Positions 41,345 to 51,141 of a DNA stretch of 64,000 nucleotides are shown here, piece after piece. How positions within the stretch are numbered: the stretch's first letter is position 1; each line of letters begins with the position of its first letter. Position numbers and translations under genes: made by a program. The notes below the pieces were generated by a model. That model searched no databases. It had not been told where the DNA came from and was given only the letters and a program-made list of their open reading frames with translations. The stretch lies in contig JAEZYP010000063.1 of NCBI GenBank assembly GCA_023418995.1, positions 1 through 64,000 on the forward strand. The letters run 5' to 3'. The stretch is from Bacillota bacterium. Lineage in GTDB: Bacteria; Bacillota; Clostridia; Oscillospirales; Acutalibacteraceae.

Positions 41345-41611
41345 ATGTCGATATCACAAGTAACCGAGGTGTTTCAGGCCGCCATGATTGCGGCGCTTAA
41401 GCTTTCGGCGCCCATATTAATCGTCAGCGTAGCCATCGGTCTGATTATTTCCATATTTCAGGCCGCTACGCAAATTCACGAGCAGTCGCTGACCTTTGTC
41501 CCGAAGCTGGCTGCGATTGCATTGGTTCTGGTTATATTGGGCCCGTGGATGATGGAAACCATGAATAATTTTTTAACATACATATTCAGCTTAATCTTAA
41601 AATTAGACTGA
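41345..41611 (+). CDS. fliQ: Flagellar type III export protein FliQ
   Basis: This 88-residue, two-helix membrane protein has the family pattern IISIFQAATQIHEQSLTFVP with a central polar turn. It starts at the ATG at 41345. It is normal in length and part of the export gate. Confidence 0.95.
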   Translation: MSISQVTEVFQAAMIAALKLSAPILIVSVAIGLIISIFQAATQIHEQSLTFVPKLAAIALVLVILGPWMMETMNNFLTYIFSLILKLD

Positions 41612-41657
41612 TTCCGTTTGTTTTAATTCGGCAGAAAGGTTTGGTCATTCGCAAAAT

Positions 41658-42422
41658 ATGGAATTCGATTATGATTTTACTCTTCTGCTTCTCGTTTTTA
41701 TGAGGATGTCCGGGTGTGTGTTGTTTAATCCTATTCTGGGTAGAAAAAACATTCCGGTCATTCTAAAGATCGGGCTGACGATGGTACTTTCTCTTTTTTC
41801 GTATCAGTCGGTGCCGAAGCAAACAGTGGAAATGACATCCTACCTGATGTTTTTTATTACTCTTTTGGAGCAGCTGCTCATCGGGTTCATGATTGGGTTT
41901 GTAATTCAGCTTTTTCTGTCGGTGATTTTAATCAGCGGCGAAAATATGGACATGCAGATCGGCATCTCGATGTCGAAAATTTATGATCCGCAGAGCAATG
42001 TTTCCATGCCGATGTCCTCGTCGCTCATCAATGCGATGTTCATGCTGGTTTTCTTTGTGACAAATGCACACCTTACGCTCATTCAGGTTTTTACAAAGCT
42101 GTGTATCCTTGTTCCCTATGGAGCGCTTCATTTTCAGCCCGCAATTTTTCAGGAACTGAGTACGATGTTTTCTTTTATTTTAATCTATGCGATTAAAATG
42201 TCACTCCCGGTTCTGGCTGCCGAGTTGATTACCGAAGTTGCCGTGGGGCTTATCATGAGGGCGGTTCCACAAATTGATGTTTTTGTTATTAACATCCAAC
42301 TGAAAGTGATCGTTGGATTTTTTGTAATTTTGATTATGGTGCCTTCTCTCGCAAATTTTCTGGAAAGATTGATTGCTCTGATGTTTGACAATATCAATCA
42401 CATTTTTCAGGCGTTGCTTTAA
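41658..42422 (+). CDS. fliR: Flagellar type III export protein FliR
   Basis: This 254-residue membrane protein has about six helices. Motifs MRMSGCVLFNPILGRKNIPV near the start and MQIGISMSKIYDPQSN in the middle are typical of FliR. The end (MVPSLANFLERLIALMFDNI) is family-like. It lies between fliQ and flhB, in the usual order. Confidence 0.95.
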   Translation: MEFDYDFTLLLLVFMRMSGCVLFNPILGRKNIPVILKIGLTMVLSLFSYQSVPKQTVEMTSYLMFFITLLEQLLIGFMIGFVIQLFLSVILISGENMDMQIGISMSKIYDPQSNVSMPMSSSLINAMFMLVFFVTNAHLTLIQVFTKLCILVPYGALHFQPAIFQELSTMFSFILIYAIKMSLPVLAAELITEVAVGLIMRAVPQIDVFVINIQLKVIVGFFVILIMVPSLANFLERLIALMFDNINHIFQALL

Positions 42423-42464
42423 GGAATCCTTTTTCTGCCCGCGTTGAATGCTTGGGGGGATTAT

Positions 42465-43532
42465 ATGGCAGACAGCAACAAGACCGAGAAAGCTACCCCT
42501 AAAAAGCGGGAAGACGAACGAAAAAAGGGCAATATTTTTCAAAGTAAAGATGTGATCAGCGCCGCCTCAATTCTGGCGCTGTTCTACACCATGAAAATTT
42601 TGTTTCCGTTTTTCTATCAGTACATGACCCTCTTCTTTGTCAGATACGTTTCCTACATTCACTCCTATAAAACGCTGACGGAGAGTAACGCGATGGATGT
42701 TCTTCGGGATTCGGTGATTGCGGTGCTGCTGCTTGCCGGACCGATGATGCTGATAGCTGTTGTTGTGGGAATCGTGGCTACCGGCGTGCAGACTGGCTTC
42801 CGTTTTTCCAAAGAGAACCTGAAAATAAAATTTTCCAAGCTCAGCTTGCTTCAAGGATTTAAGCGGATGTTTTCCCTGCGGTCGATTACCGAACTGGTAA
42901 AGGCCTTGATTAAAATATCGATAATGGCGGTTATCCTTTATCTGGAGTTCCAAAAAATAATTGTTTATTTTACGCAGCTGATGTATGAGGATATCATGCA
43001 GGCTACGTGCTTCATTTTAAACTCTATCATGAATATTGTAATCCAGATTTCTCTTGCCTTTGTTGTAATTGCGGCCTTAGATTACCTGTACCAGTGGTGG
43101 GAATACGAACGCAATATTAAGATGACAAAGCAGGAAATCAAGGAGGAGTACAAGCAAATTGAAGGAGACCCGATCATCAAGGGTCAGATCAAGGACAGGC
43201 AGCGCAGAATGGCCCAGCAGAGAATGATGCAGAAGGTTCCAACTGCGGATGTCATTATCCGAAATCCTACGCATTTTGCGGTCGCTTTGAAATATGACGC
43301 TGAGAAAAACGGCGCTCCGTTGGTAGTCGCAAAGGGCCAGGACTATGTAGCGCTGAAAATAATAGAAATAGCCGAGCAGTACCACATTCCAATGACGGAA
43401 AACAAACCGCTTGCCAGGGCGTTGTACAGCACTGTAAAGGTAGGTCGCGAAATACCTCCCGAGTTTTATGTTGTGCTGGCAGAGGTAATGGCTTGGGTAT
43501 ACTCGCTCAAAAGGGAGGATAAGAGAGATTGA
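42465..43532 (+). CDS. flhB: Flagellar biosynthesis protein FlhB
   Basis: The ATG at 42465 (355 residues) follows GGGGGG. Four membrane helices lie in the N-terminal half. The C-terminal cytoplasmic domain carries the self-cleavage motif NPTH (IIRNPTHFAVALKYDAEKNG), which switches export from hook to filament substrates. It starts with the FlhB signature MADSNKTEKATPKKREDERK. The stop overlaps the flhA start. Confidence 0.95.
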   Translation: MADSNKTEKATPKKREDERKKGNIFQSKDVISAASILALFYTMKILFPFFYQYMTLFFVRYVSYIHSYKTLTESNAMDVLRDSVIAVLLLAGPMMLIAVVVGIVATGVQTGFRFSKENLKIKFSKLSLLQGFKRMFSLRSITELVKALIKISIMAVILYLEFQKIIVYFTQLMYEDIMQATCFILNSIMNIVIQISLAFVVIAALDYLYQWWEYERNIKMTKQEIKEEYKQIEGDPIIKGQIKDRQRRMAQQRMMQKVPTADVIIRNPTHFAVALKYDAEKNGAPLVVAKGQDYVALKIIEIAEQYHIPMTENKPLARALYSTVKVGREIPPEFYVVLAEVMAWVYSLKREDKRD

Positions 43533-45586
43533 AATTACTCAATAATGTGGTTGCAGTTTTCGTTATAGTAATTGTTGCACTCCTGATCATACCCTTACCC
43601 CCTTTTATGCTCGATATGATGATTATCTTGAATCTCACCATTTCGCTGATCATCCTTCTGATGACGATGTATGTGCAGAATGCGCTTCAATTCTCGATTT
43701 TTCCATCTTTGCTGTTGATTACCACGCTGCTGCGGCTTGGCTTGAATATATCTTCCACGAAGCTGATTTTGACGCACTCCGGTTCTGCGGGGCAGGTAAT
43801 TAAAACCTTTGGAAGCTTCGTGCTGGGCGGCAATGTAGTTGTCGGATTTATCGTATTTATTATCATCGTTCTGGTTCAATTTTTGGTTATCACGAAGGGT
43901 GCAGAGCGTGTTTCTGAGGTTGCGGCAAGGTTTAAATTGGATGCTATGCCCGGAAAGCAGATGGCAATTGACGCGGACTTAAGCTCGGGTCTCATTAATG
44001 AGGAGCAGGCGCGCAGCCGCAGAAACGATATTCAGCGTGAAGCGGAATTTTATGGTTCCATGGATGGTGCCACTAAATTTGTCAAGGGCGACGCGATTAT
44101 GTCGATTATTATCCTGTTTGTCAACCTGATTGCCGGTTCCATTATCGGTATGGTCGAGGGGGGCAGCACGATAACCGAGGTCTTGAATATCTATTCCATT
44201 GCCACGGTTGGTGACGGTCTGGTTTCCCAGATTCCGGCTCTGTTAATTTCAACCGCGACCGGCATGATCGTTACCCGTGCCGCATCCGATTCCAGTCTGA
44301 GCGCCGACCTTACCCGGCAGTTTTTTTCACATCCGATTGTGCTTTACATAGCGGGCGGTATCGTCCTTCTGCTTTGCTTTATTCCGGGGATGCCGTTTAT
44401 CCAAATCCTTATCGTGGCGGCGGCGCTCTTGTTTGCGGGCTTTGCCTCAAAGAAGAAAAAGGATTTGGCGGAAGCCCTTTCTGTGGAAGGGTTTGCTGCT
44501 CCTGAAGCGGCACAAGAGCAGAGTGAAACCGATTATTATAAAAATATTGACAATATATACGATCTGCTTCAGATCGATTCAATCGAAATGGAGTTTGGCT
44601 ATAGTCTGATTCCGATGGTCGACGAAAACAGCGGCAGTAGCTTTATCGAGAGGCTGGTTTCCTTCCGCAAGCAGTTTGCTGTTGAAATGGGAACGGTTAT
44701 TCCGGCGGTGCGTCTGCGCGACAACGGGATGCTGAATCCGAACCAGTATGTAATTAAGATTAAGGGCGAAGAAGTCAGCAGAGGCGAAGTTCTAATCGAT
44801 TATTACCTTGCGTTGGATCCCGGTAACCTGACCGGCACGATTGACGGAATTGAGACTATTGAACCGGCTTACGGTATCCCAAGTAAATGGATTACGCCGG
44901 ATCGCAAGGAAATGGCGGAGATATACGGGTATACCGTGATTGACCCTTTGTCCGTGGTTGTCACCCATTTATCCGAGACGGTAAAGCGCTATGCGCATGA
45001 GCTGCTCACCAGACAGGATGTCAACCAGCTTCTTGAAAATGCGAAAAAATCCGACGCCACTTTGGTGGACGACGTTATTCCGAATATGATTTCCTACAGC
45101 AACCTTCAAAAGGTGCTGTGCAACCTTTTGAAGGAGGGCGTTCCTATCCGGGATATGGAGACCATATTGGGGACCATCTCCGACTATGCCGGCACGGTTC
45201 GCGAGACCGAAGTCCTTACCGAATATGTCCGTCAGGCGCTCAAACGCACGATTACGCGGAAATGGTCGGATGGCGGTCAGATACGGGTCATTACACTCGA
45301 CAGTGAGGTGGAGCGGGTTATCGTCAATTCCATTAATAAGAACGAGCACGGAACCTACCTTTCGCTGGATCCGCAGACCACACAGAAGATCGTTTCCAAT
45401 CTGTCCGATTGTATCATAAAGGTCAAGGATGTCATCAATGTTCCAATCATCCTTACTTCTCCGCTGGTACGCATCTATTTCAGTAAAATGCTGGAACAGT
45501 TTTATCCGAATTCGGTGGTTCTGTCCTTTAATGAGTTGAACTCTAACGTTCAGATTCAAGCGGTTGCCAACGTTACAATTGATTAA
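43529..45586 (+). CDS. flhA: Flagellar biosynthesis protein FlhA
   Basis: This 685-residue protein starts at the TTG at 43529, eight bases after an AGGGAGG site and overlapping the flhB stop. Eight or so membrane helices fill residues 1-300 with the FHIPEP-type motif (RVSEVAARFKLDAMPGKQMA). A large cytoplasmic domain (about 350-685) binds chaperone-substrate complexes. The flhF and flhG genes that normally follow in many Firmicutes are absent. The sigma factor gene comes next. Confidence 0.95.
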   Translation: MKLLNNVVAVFVIVIVALLIIPLPPFMLDMMIILNLTISLIILLMTMYVQNALQFSIFPSLLLITTLLRLGLNISSTKLILTHSGSAGQVIKTFGSFVLGGNVVVGFIVFIIIVLVQFLVITKGAERVSEVAARFKLDAMPGKQMAIDADLSSGLINEEQARSRRNDIQREAEFYGSMDGATKFVKGDAIMSIIILFVNLIAGSIIGMVEGGSTITEVLNIYSIATVGDGLVSQIPALLISTATGMIVTRAASDSSLSADLTRQFFSHPIVLYIAGGIVLLLCFIPGMPFIQILIVAAALLFAGFASKKKKDLAEALSVEGFAAPEAAQEQSETDYYKNIDNIYDLLQIDSIEMEFGYSLIPMVDENSGSSFIERLVSFRKQFAVEMGTVIPAVRLRDNGMLNPNQYVIKIKGEEVSRGEVLIDYYLALDPGNLTGTIDGIETIEPAYGIPSKWITPDRKEMAEIYGYTVIDPLSVVVTHLSETVKRYAHELLTRQDVNQLLENAKKSDATLVDDVIPNMISYSNLQKVLCNLLKEGVPIRDMETILGTISDYAGTVRETEVLTEYVRQALKRTITRKWSDGGQIRVITLDSEVERVIVNSINKNEHGTYLSLDPQTTQKIVSNLSDCIIKVKDVINVPIILTSPLVRIYFSKMLEQFYPNSVVLSFNELNSNVQIQAVANVTID

Positions 45587-45628
45587 AATATTTTTAAGAA
45601 AAATTATTGCATAAGGAGGTACGGCTGA

Positions 45629-46402
45629 GTGAAAAACGCAGGGGCAAGCCAGTTGTCTACAGCAGATTTGTGGCTGGAATATGGGCGGTCAAGAGATAAT
45701 GCGATCCGCAATATGCTGATTGTGCAGTACAGTTATATCGTTAAATGCATTGCTTTAAAAACAGTTGGCCGTTACCAGCATTTTAATTATATGGATGACA
45801 TTGTGAACGAAGGTCTGATTGCCCTTCTGGACGCGGTGGAAAAGTTTGACCCGCAGAAGAAAGTGAAGTTTGAAACCTACGCTTCCATCAAGGTACGCGG
45901 CGCAATGATCGACTACATAAGAAAACAGGACTGTTTCCCGAGAAGATTGAAACGAATCGCGAAAAATATTATTGAGGCAGAAAATGATTTGAACCATCGC
46001 CTCGGCAGAACCCCGACTGATCAGGAGCTGGCGGATTTTCTGAAGGTCAGCTTAGAGGAATATGAAAAAATGCAGGCTGAAACTTGCGCGCTCAATATGC
46101 TCTCTTTTGAAGAAATTATTTACGAAAAGGGATTGGAGAATATAGAAATCAGCCTTACCGGAGATCCGATTCGCGGCCCGGAGCAGGTGGTAGCGGAAAA
46201 GGAATTGGAGGATGTTCTCGCAAAGGATATCGAGATGCTGAATGATAAGGAAAAAATCGTCATTTCCCTTTATTATAAAGAACAGTTGAAAATCAAGGAA
46301 ATTTCCGATGTTATGGGAATCAGCGACTCTCGGGTTTCACAGATTCATTCCAACGCACTGCGAAAGCTGAAAAAACATTTAACCGATTATTTTAATCAAT
46401 AA
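45629..46402 (+). CDS. fliA: Flagellar sigma factor FliA (sigma-D/WhiG type)
   Basis: This 257-residue sigma factor starts at the GTG at 45629 after AAGGAGGT. Region 2 is visible in VKFETYASIKVRGAMIDYIR, region 3 in HRLGRTPTDQELADFLKVSL, and region 4 in LKIKEISDVMGISDSRVSQI. It recognises TAAA-N15-GCCGATAA sites, of which this window has good examples upstream of flgM and fliC and weaker ones for fliD and the HD-GYP gene. FlgM is its inhibitor. Confidence 0.95.
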   Translation: MKNAGASQLSTADLWLEYGRSRDNAIRNMLIVQYSYIVKCIALKTVGRYQHFNYMDDIVNEGLIALLDAVEKFDPQKKVKFETYASIKVRGAMIDYIRKQDCFPRRLKRIAKNIIEAENDLNHRLGRTPTDQELADFLKVSLEEYEKMQAETCALNMLSFEEIIYEKGLENIEISLTGDPIRGPEQVVAEKELEDVLAKDIEMLNDKEKIVISLYYKEQLKIKEISDVMGISDSRVSQIHSNALRKLKKHLTDYFNQ

Positions 46403-46416
46403 TAGGAGGCTTACAT

Positions 46417-47154
46417 ATGGTCAGAGGTTTTTATACGCTCGGTTCCGGAATTCTGACACAGGGGAGAATTCTTTCCGGTATCAGCAACAACTTAGCGAAT
46501 GTGGACACGCCAGGTTATAAAAAGGAAAAAGTCTCCTCCACGGCTTTCGGCGATATCCTGGTCAGCCGGATTGACTCAAGCACGGTTACACCCATAGGGA
46601 AGCTGGGAGCTATCCGCGTGGCAGACAAAACCAGTGTCGTCCACTCCCAAGGAACTCTGAAAGCTACGGGAAGAACGCTGGATTTCGCAATTCGCGGAGA
46701 GGGATTTTTTGGCATTCAGGGTCAGAACGGCACGGTATACACCCGCAACGGAAGCTTCAGCGTTGATAACGAAGGCTATCTCGTTTTGGAGAATGTAGGG
46801 CGCGTTATGGGTCGGAACGGTGCGATCAAAGTCGGTACGGACAATTTCACGGCGGACGCTATGGGTAATATTTCTGCAAACGGTACTAACGTTGACCAAA
46901 TCTCCGTTTATAATTTTGCAGATTATAACAGTCTCAATCTCTCTCAGGCCGGTATGTTTACTGCCAATGCCCAGCCGACCCGGGTTCAATACCCCAACCT
47001 GCTGTGGAAAACGGTGGAAGGCTCCAACGTGGAGCCGGCTGAAGAAATGACCTCGGCGCTCTCGGCACAGCGCAGCCTGCAGGCATGTACGCAGGCGGTT
47101 AAAATGTATGATCAGGTGCTGCAGAAAGCGGCTACCGATATTGCTAAAATATAA
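46417..47154 (+). CDS. Flagellar basal-body rod protein, FlgF/FlgG-type (proximal copy)
   Basis: This 245-residue protein starts at the ATG at 46417 after AGGAGG. The N-terminal SNNLANVDTPGYKKEKV, the central FAIRGEGFFGIQGQNGTVYT, and the C-terminal SAQRSLQACTQAVKMYDQVL identify a distal rod protein. The next gene is a second member of the family, so this one may be FlgF or FlgG. Which is which cannot be fixed from the sequence. Confidence 0.9.
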   Translation: MVRGFYTLGSGILTQGRILSGISNNLANVDTPGYKKEKVSSTAFGDILVSRIDSSTVTPIGKLGAIRVADKTSVVHSQGTLKATGRTLDFAIRGEGFFGIQGQNGTVYTRNGSFSVDNEGYLVLENVGRVMGRNGAIKVGTDNFTADAMGNISANGTNVDQISVYNFADYNSLNLSQAGMFTANAQPTRVQYPNLLWKTVEGSNVEPAEEMTSALSAQRSLQACTQAVKMYDQVLQKAATDIAKI

Positions 47155-47176
47155 GGAAAACGGGGGCTGACTTATT

Positions 47177-47881
47177 ATGATGAATTCATTTTATACATCC
47201 GCGACAAGTCTGATCGAAATGCAAAAGGGCTTTGATGTCACATCCAATAATATTGCGAATGCCAATACGACTGGATACCGTTCTTCCGACCCTACGTTTG
47301 CTGATTTGATGTATTCCAATATCAATGCGGCGGAAAACGTGAATTCCGAATTAAAAAGCGGTCATGGCACGAAACTGAATAAAACCAACATTCAGTTTGC
47401 GCAGGGGGAATTTTCCGAAACAAACCGGGATCTGGACTATGCAATTTCCAATCCCTATGGCTTTTTTGCCGTAAAGAAAGACGGCCAGGTGCATTATACC
47501 CGTAACGGAAATTTTCAGCTTTCCCTGGAGCAGGGAAAAAAATTTCTGACTGCTTCTGACGGTGCCTATGTACTTGACCCGAAGGGTAACCCGATTGCCG
47601 TCACAAACGAGAAAGACAATCTGGACGTCGGCGTTTATACCTTCCCAAATTGCGGTGCCTTGGAGCGCGTAGGAGATAGCTCCTTTGCTGCAACCGCCGG
47701 TTCCGGCGCGGCAGCCGTCATGGAGAACCCGGAGCTGAAAAAAGGATGGACGGAAGGCTCTAATGTGGATATGGCAGAAACAATGGTGTCAATGATTGAA
47801 CTGCAAAGAGCATTTCAAATGAATTCGAAGATGGTTCAGATATCTGATGAGGTGACGCAGGCCGTAAACAGCCTGCGATAA
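47177..47881 (+). CDS. flgG: Flagellar distal rod protein, FlgG-type (second copy)
   Basis: This 234-residue protein starts with ATG-ATG at 47177. It shows MQKGFDVTSNNIANANTTGY near the start, DYAISNPYGFFAVKKDGQVH in the middle, and ELQRAFQMNSKMVQISDEVT at the end. It is a rod/hook-family protein paralogous to the preceding gene. FlgF/FlgG assignment within the pair is tentative. Confidence 0.88.
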   Translation: MMNSFYTSATSLIEMQKGFDVTSNNIANANTTGYRSSDPTFADLMYSNINAAENVNSELKSGHGTKLNKTNIQFAQGEFSETNRDLDYAISNPYGFFAVKKDGQVHYTRNGNFQLSLEQGKKFLTASDGAYVLDPKGNPIAVTNEKDNLDVGVYTFPNCGALERVGDSSFAATAGSGAAAVMENPELKKGWTEGSNVDMAETMVSMIELQRAFQMNSKMVQISDEVTQAVNSLR

Positions 47882-47915
47882 AAAGTGATATATCTATAAC
47901 GTGAGAGGAAAATGA

Positions 47916-49406
47916 ATGGATATGGATACGGATTCTGCGGAGCTGAGCGCGTTGGAGGCGCTTCAGGAGGAACCGATAGAAGAGCCAAAACCGGATATAC
48001 AGCTGCAAATTTCGACGGATAATATGACGGCATACCTGCGGGTGAAGCCTGCCTACGCGGGGCAGATGATTTCGTATGAGCAGGTTCTTGCTTATTTGCA
48101 GGAAAACGGCATTGTCTATGGGGTTTGTGAAGATACCATCCGCGATTTTTGCGACAACAACAAATTTTTTATGGAGATTGAGTGTGCTCAGGGAACATAC
48201 CCGGTTGATGGAGTGGATGGATGGGTCGATTTTAAATTCGATACGGAAAACGGTCTGAAACCGAAGGATCGGGGCGACGGAACAGTTGACTTTCGCGATC
48301 TGGGTTTGGTGAAAAATATAAATAAGGGCGACGTCCTGTGCCAGATTATCCCGCCGGAACCGGGAAAAGACGGAACGAATATTTACAACAATCCGGTACC
48401 CTTCCGGCCGGGCAGGCTCCCGACGCTGCCAGAGGGAACCAACACGGTATTATCTGAGGATAAGCTTTCTTTGCTTGCTGATAAAGACGGCTGCGTTGAA
48501 TATAAAAACTTGCGGGTCAATGTCAACGAAGTTTTTATTGTACGGGGCGATGTAGACAGTGCCTCCGGTAATATTAATTCCGTCGGTTCTGTTATTGTTC
48601 AGGGTGATGTACGCGAAGGCTTTTCTGTAATATCGGAGAAGGATATCTCGGTACGCGGTATGGTTGAGGGCTCCTTGCTAGAAGCAAAGGGAAACATATC
48701 GATTTCTAATGGGATGAACGGAATGGGAAGGGGAATTTTGAAAGCCGGCGGAAATATTGTAGGAAAGTACTTTGAAAATGTAACGCTGATTGCCGAGCAT
48801 GATATTCTCGCGGATGTATTGATGAACACCAGAGCAAAAGCCGGTGAGTCCATTATATTGAGGGGGCGCAAAGCCTCGCTGATCGGCGGAAGCTATGAGG
48901 TTGGAAAACGAATCTATGCGAAAAATATCGGCACGGCGGGAAACATTACGACAAAGGTTGCAATAGATGCGAAAGAAGTCAATCTGCTTTTTTCAGAGGA
49001 TAATGAAACGCCGAGTATGGATGAGCTGAACGCAAGGCTCCAGGAAGCACAAGGCAGGCTGGATGAGTATCAAGCAAAGTTTGAGGAGATGACCAAGCAG
49101 ATATCGCTGAGCGGTCAAAAAAACACCGAACGGGGAAACCTGATGATAAAATCAGCGATTTACCGAAAAAGCAAATATGTAGAAGAGGTCAATAAAATTC
49201 AGAAGCAAATTCAGGATGCGCAGATAAAAACCAACAGCCTGATGGATTTTAACATCACAGGAGTTGGGATTGTCTATCCGGGGACTAAGATCACAATCGG
49301 ACCTTTTACCATGAATGTGATGAACGAGTACAGTCATATGAAGTTCTATGCCGGAGCAGACCGTATTGCTTCGGGACCGATGCTTCCATCAGATGAAATA
49401 CTGTGA
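47916..49406 (+). CDS. FapA-family (DUF342) protein
   Basis: This 496-residue protein starts at the ATG at 47916. The DUF342/FapA pattern is visible: an acidic N-terminus, a middle domain with PPEPGKDGTNIYNNPVPFRP, then a right-handed beta-helix of short repeats (VIVQGDVREGFSVISEKDIS). A coiled coil at about 365-440 follows. FapA proteins polymerise or bind polar sites in several bacteria. In Firmicutes they are often found with chemotaxis and flagellar genes, as here, but the exact role is unknown. Confidence 0.85.
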   Translation: MDMDTDSAELSALEALQEEPIEEPKPDIQLQISTDNMTAYLRVKPAYAGQMISYEQVLAYLQENGIVYGVCEDTIRDFCDNNKFFMEIECAQGTYPVDGVDGWVDFKFDTENGLKPKDRGDGTVDFRDLGLVKNINKGDVLCQIIPPEPGKDGTNIYNNPVPFRPGRLPTLPEGTNTVLSEDKLSLLADKDGCVEYKNLRVNVNEVFIVRGDVDSASGNINSVGSVIVQGDVREGFSVISEKDISVRGMVEGSLLEAKGNISISNGMNGMGRGILKAGGNIVGKYFENVTLIAEHDILADVLMNTRAKAGESIILRGRKASLIGGSYEVGKRIYAKNIGTAGNITTKVAIDAKEVNLLFSEDNETPSMDELNARLQEAQGRLDEYQAKFEEMTKQISLSGQKNTERGNLMIKSAIYRKSKYVEEVNKIQKQIQDAQIKTNSLMDFNITGVGIVYPGTKITIGPFTMNVMNEYSHMKFYAGADRIASGPMLPSDEIL

Positions 49407-49495
49407 TAGCGTAAAATACCGCGGACTCCTTTAAACTGACCGCATGGGGAGTCCCGATCTTTCTATAGCCGGCATGCGGCGGCACGGGGGTTATC

Positions 49496-50119
49496 ATGTC
49501 GATTTATAATTTGGAACAATTGAATGATATGCACATTGATGTACTGAAGGAGATAGGGAATATCGGCGCAGGAAACGCGGCAACCTCGCTTTCACAGATG
49601 TTGAACGCGGAGGTGGATATGACGGTTCCCAAGGTGCGGATTTTGAATATCAATGATGCAGCCACCGCCATGGGCGGACCGGAGAATGTTATAATCGGAA
49701 TTCTGGCGAAGCTCTACGGAGACATCGAAGGAATCATGATGTTTATCATCGAGCAGGAATTCGCAAAGGAAATTCTTACGTCCCTGCTGGGAGCGAAAGA
49801 AGTTAGCTGCGATAACCTTTCTGAGATGGAGCTTTCAGCAATATCGGAAATCGGAAATATTATGATCAATGCTTATACCGGTTCAATCGGTACGTTATCC
49901 CAACTATCCATTAAGACCTCAGTTCCGGCCATTACCGTGGATATGGTTGGGGCGCTTTTGAGTGTTCCGGCGATTGAAATGAGCTCTGTATCCGATGAGA
50001 TTATTTTTATTGAAGGAGATTTTTTAAGCGGAGATCGTGAGGTTACTGCCAATATGCTTCTCGTACCTGCAATGGATTCCTTGGTTCGACTAATGGAGAA
50101 ATTAGGTATCCAACTATGA
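49496..50119 (+). CDS. cheC: CheY-P phosphatase CheC
   Basis: This 207-residue protein has two complete phosphatase motifs: DVLKEIGN followed 22 residues later by Pro, and SAISEIGNIMINAYTGSI. Both have the Asp/Ser-xxx-Glu-xx-Asn pattern. It removes phosphate from CheY-P and binds CheD. The stop overlaps the cheD start as ATGA. Confidence 0.95.
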   Translation: MSIYNLEQLNDMHIDVLKEIGNIGAGNAATSLSQMLNAEVDMTVPKVRILNINDAATAMGGPENVIIGILAKLYGDIEGIMMFIIEQEFAKEILTSLLGAKEVSCDNLSEMELSAISEIGNIMINAYTGSIGTLSQLSIKTSVPAITVDMVGALLSVPAIEMSSVSDEIIFIEGDFLSGDREVTANMLLVPAMDSLVRLMEKLGIQL

Positions 50120-50601
50120 GCAATATGGTTACAATTGGCATATCGGATATGAAAATAGTTGGCTGTGCAGATTTTCTGGTTACTTACGCGCTTGGCTCCT
50201 GTGTGGGGATTTGTTTATATGACGCGCTTCTCAAAATCGGCGGATTAGGGCACATAATGCTGCCGACTTACCCCGAAAACAACCCGAAAGAAAACAAACT
50301 GCGGTTTGCGAATACCTGTATTCCGGAGATGGTCGTTGAAATGGAACGGCGGGGGTGCAGCCGCCGCAGAATTGTAGCTAAAATTGCGGGCGGAGCAAAG
50401 ATGTTTGAGGTTGCCGGAGATTCCGCGTTTGGAAATATCGGTGCAAGAAATGTTGTGGCGGTAAAAAGCTGCCTGGAAGAACTGCGGATTCCGATTTACG
50501 CGGAAGACACCGGACTGAATTACGGAAGGACAGTTTACTTCTACACAGAAAACGGAATGATGGTAGTGAAATCCTTCTCAAAAGGAACCAAACAGTATTA
50601 G
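50116..50601 (+). CDS. cheD: Chemoreceptor glutamine deamidase CheD
   Basis: This 161-residue protein has the catalytic Cys in YALGSCVGICLYD and the His in GLGHIMLP, with KIAGGAKMFEVAGD further on. It deamidates receptor glutamines and is bound by CheC. It is the last gene of the flagellar operon, followed by a strong terminator. Its receptors are not in this window. Confidence 0.95.
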   Translation: MSNMVTIGISDMKIVGCADFLVTYALGSCVGICLYDALLKIGGLGHIMLPTYPENNPKENKLRFANTCIPEMVVEMERRGCSRRRIVAKIAGGAKMFEVAGDSAFGNIGARNVVAVKSCLEELRIPIYAEDTGLNYGRTVYFYTENGMMVVKSFSKGTKQY

Positions 50602-50624
50602 TGCTGCGGTCTGAACAATAAGCA

Positions 50625-50658
50625 AAAAAACCCACCGGCTAAGACCGGTGGGTTTTTT
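50625..50658. terminator. Bidirectional terminator between cheD and the FliT-like gene
   Basis: A perfect stem (AAAAAACCCACCGG with its complement) with a 6-base loop and T/A runs on both sides ends the converging operons. Confidence 0.9.
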
Positions 50659-50674
50659 GGTAAAAGTTAATCTA

Positions 50675-51109
50675 CTATAAAAACATAGATGGGCGTTTTT
50701 CATCCTTGCGTAATTGGTTCAACCGGATTCTCGTGCTTTCATATTGCTGCTGAATGGATTTATAAGCAGAATCATTGAAAAATAAGATACGGTCGAAGGT
50801 CTTTTTGCATTCCGAAGAAAGTCTGAATACCGTAAGCTCCTCTTCAGCGCATTCCTCTTCCGGTATTTCTCCCATTTGGATTTTGGAGATTCTTTCCTGC
50901 TCCTCGGGTGAAAACTGCTGTATTATATGCGCAATCAAATCGTCACATTTTTTGGCACGTTCCATATAGGGAACGCGCTGCTCGAGAAAATCCTCCAAAT
51001 CGATTTCTTCCTGTCTGCTTCGCACCTGAATCTGCTTTGTCAGATTCATCACTTTAGTCAGCAATATTTTTTTTTGCTCCAAACAGGCCGCAATTTCTTG
51101 AATGGACAT
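50675..51109 (-). CDS. FliT-like flagellar protein (putative)
   Basis: This 144-residue, acidic, helical protein starts at the ATG at 51109 after AGGAGG. It shows heptad-like helices (LTKVMNLTKQIQVRSRQEEI) and a Lys-rich C-terminus. It follows fliS and fliD on the minus strand, where FliT-type chaperones are normally found. Sequence identity is weak, so the name rests on position and fold type. Confidence 0.6.
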   Translation of the reverse strand: MSIQEIAACLEQKKILLTKVMNLTKQIQVRSRQEEIDLEDFLEQRVPYMERAKKCDDLIAHIIQQFSPEEQERISKIQMGEIPEEECAEEELTVFRLSSECKKTFDRILFFNDSAYKSIQQQYESTRIRLNQLRKDEKRPSMFL

Positions 51110-51141
51110 AATTCCTCCTTTATCCTCCGATGAGGCGAGGC

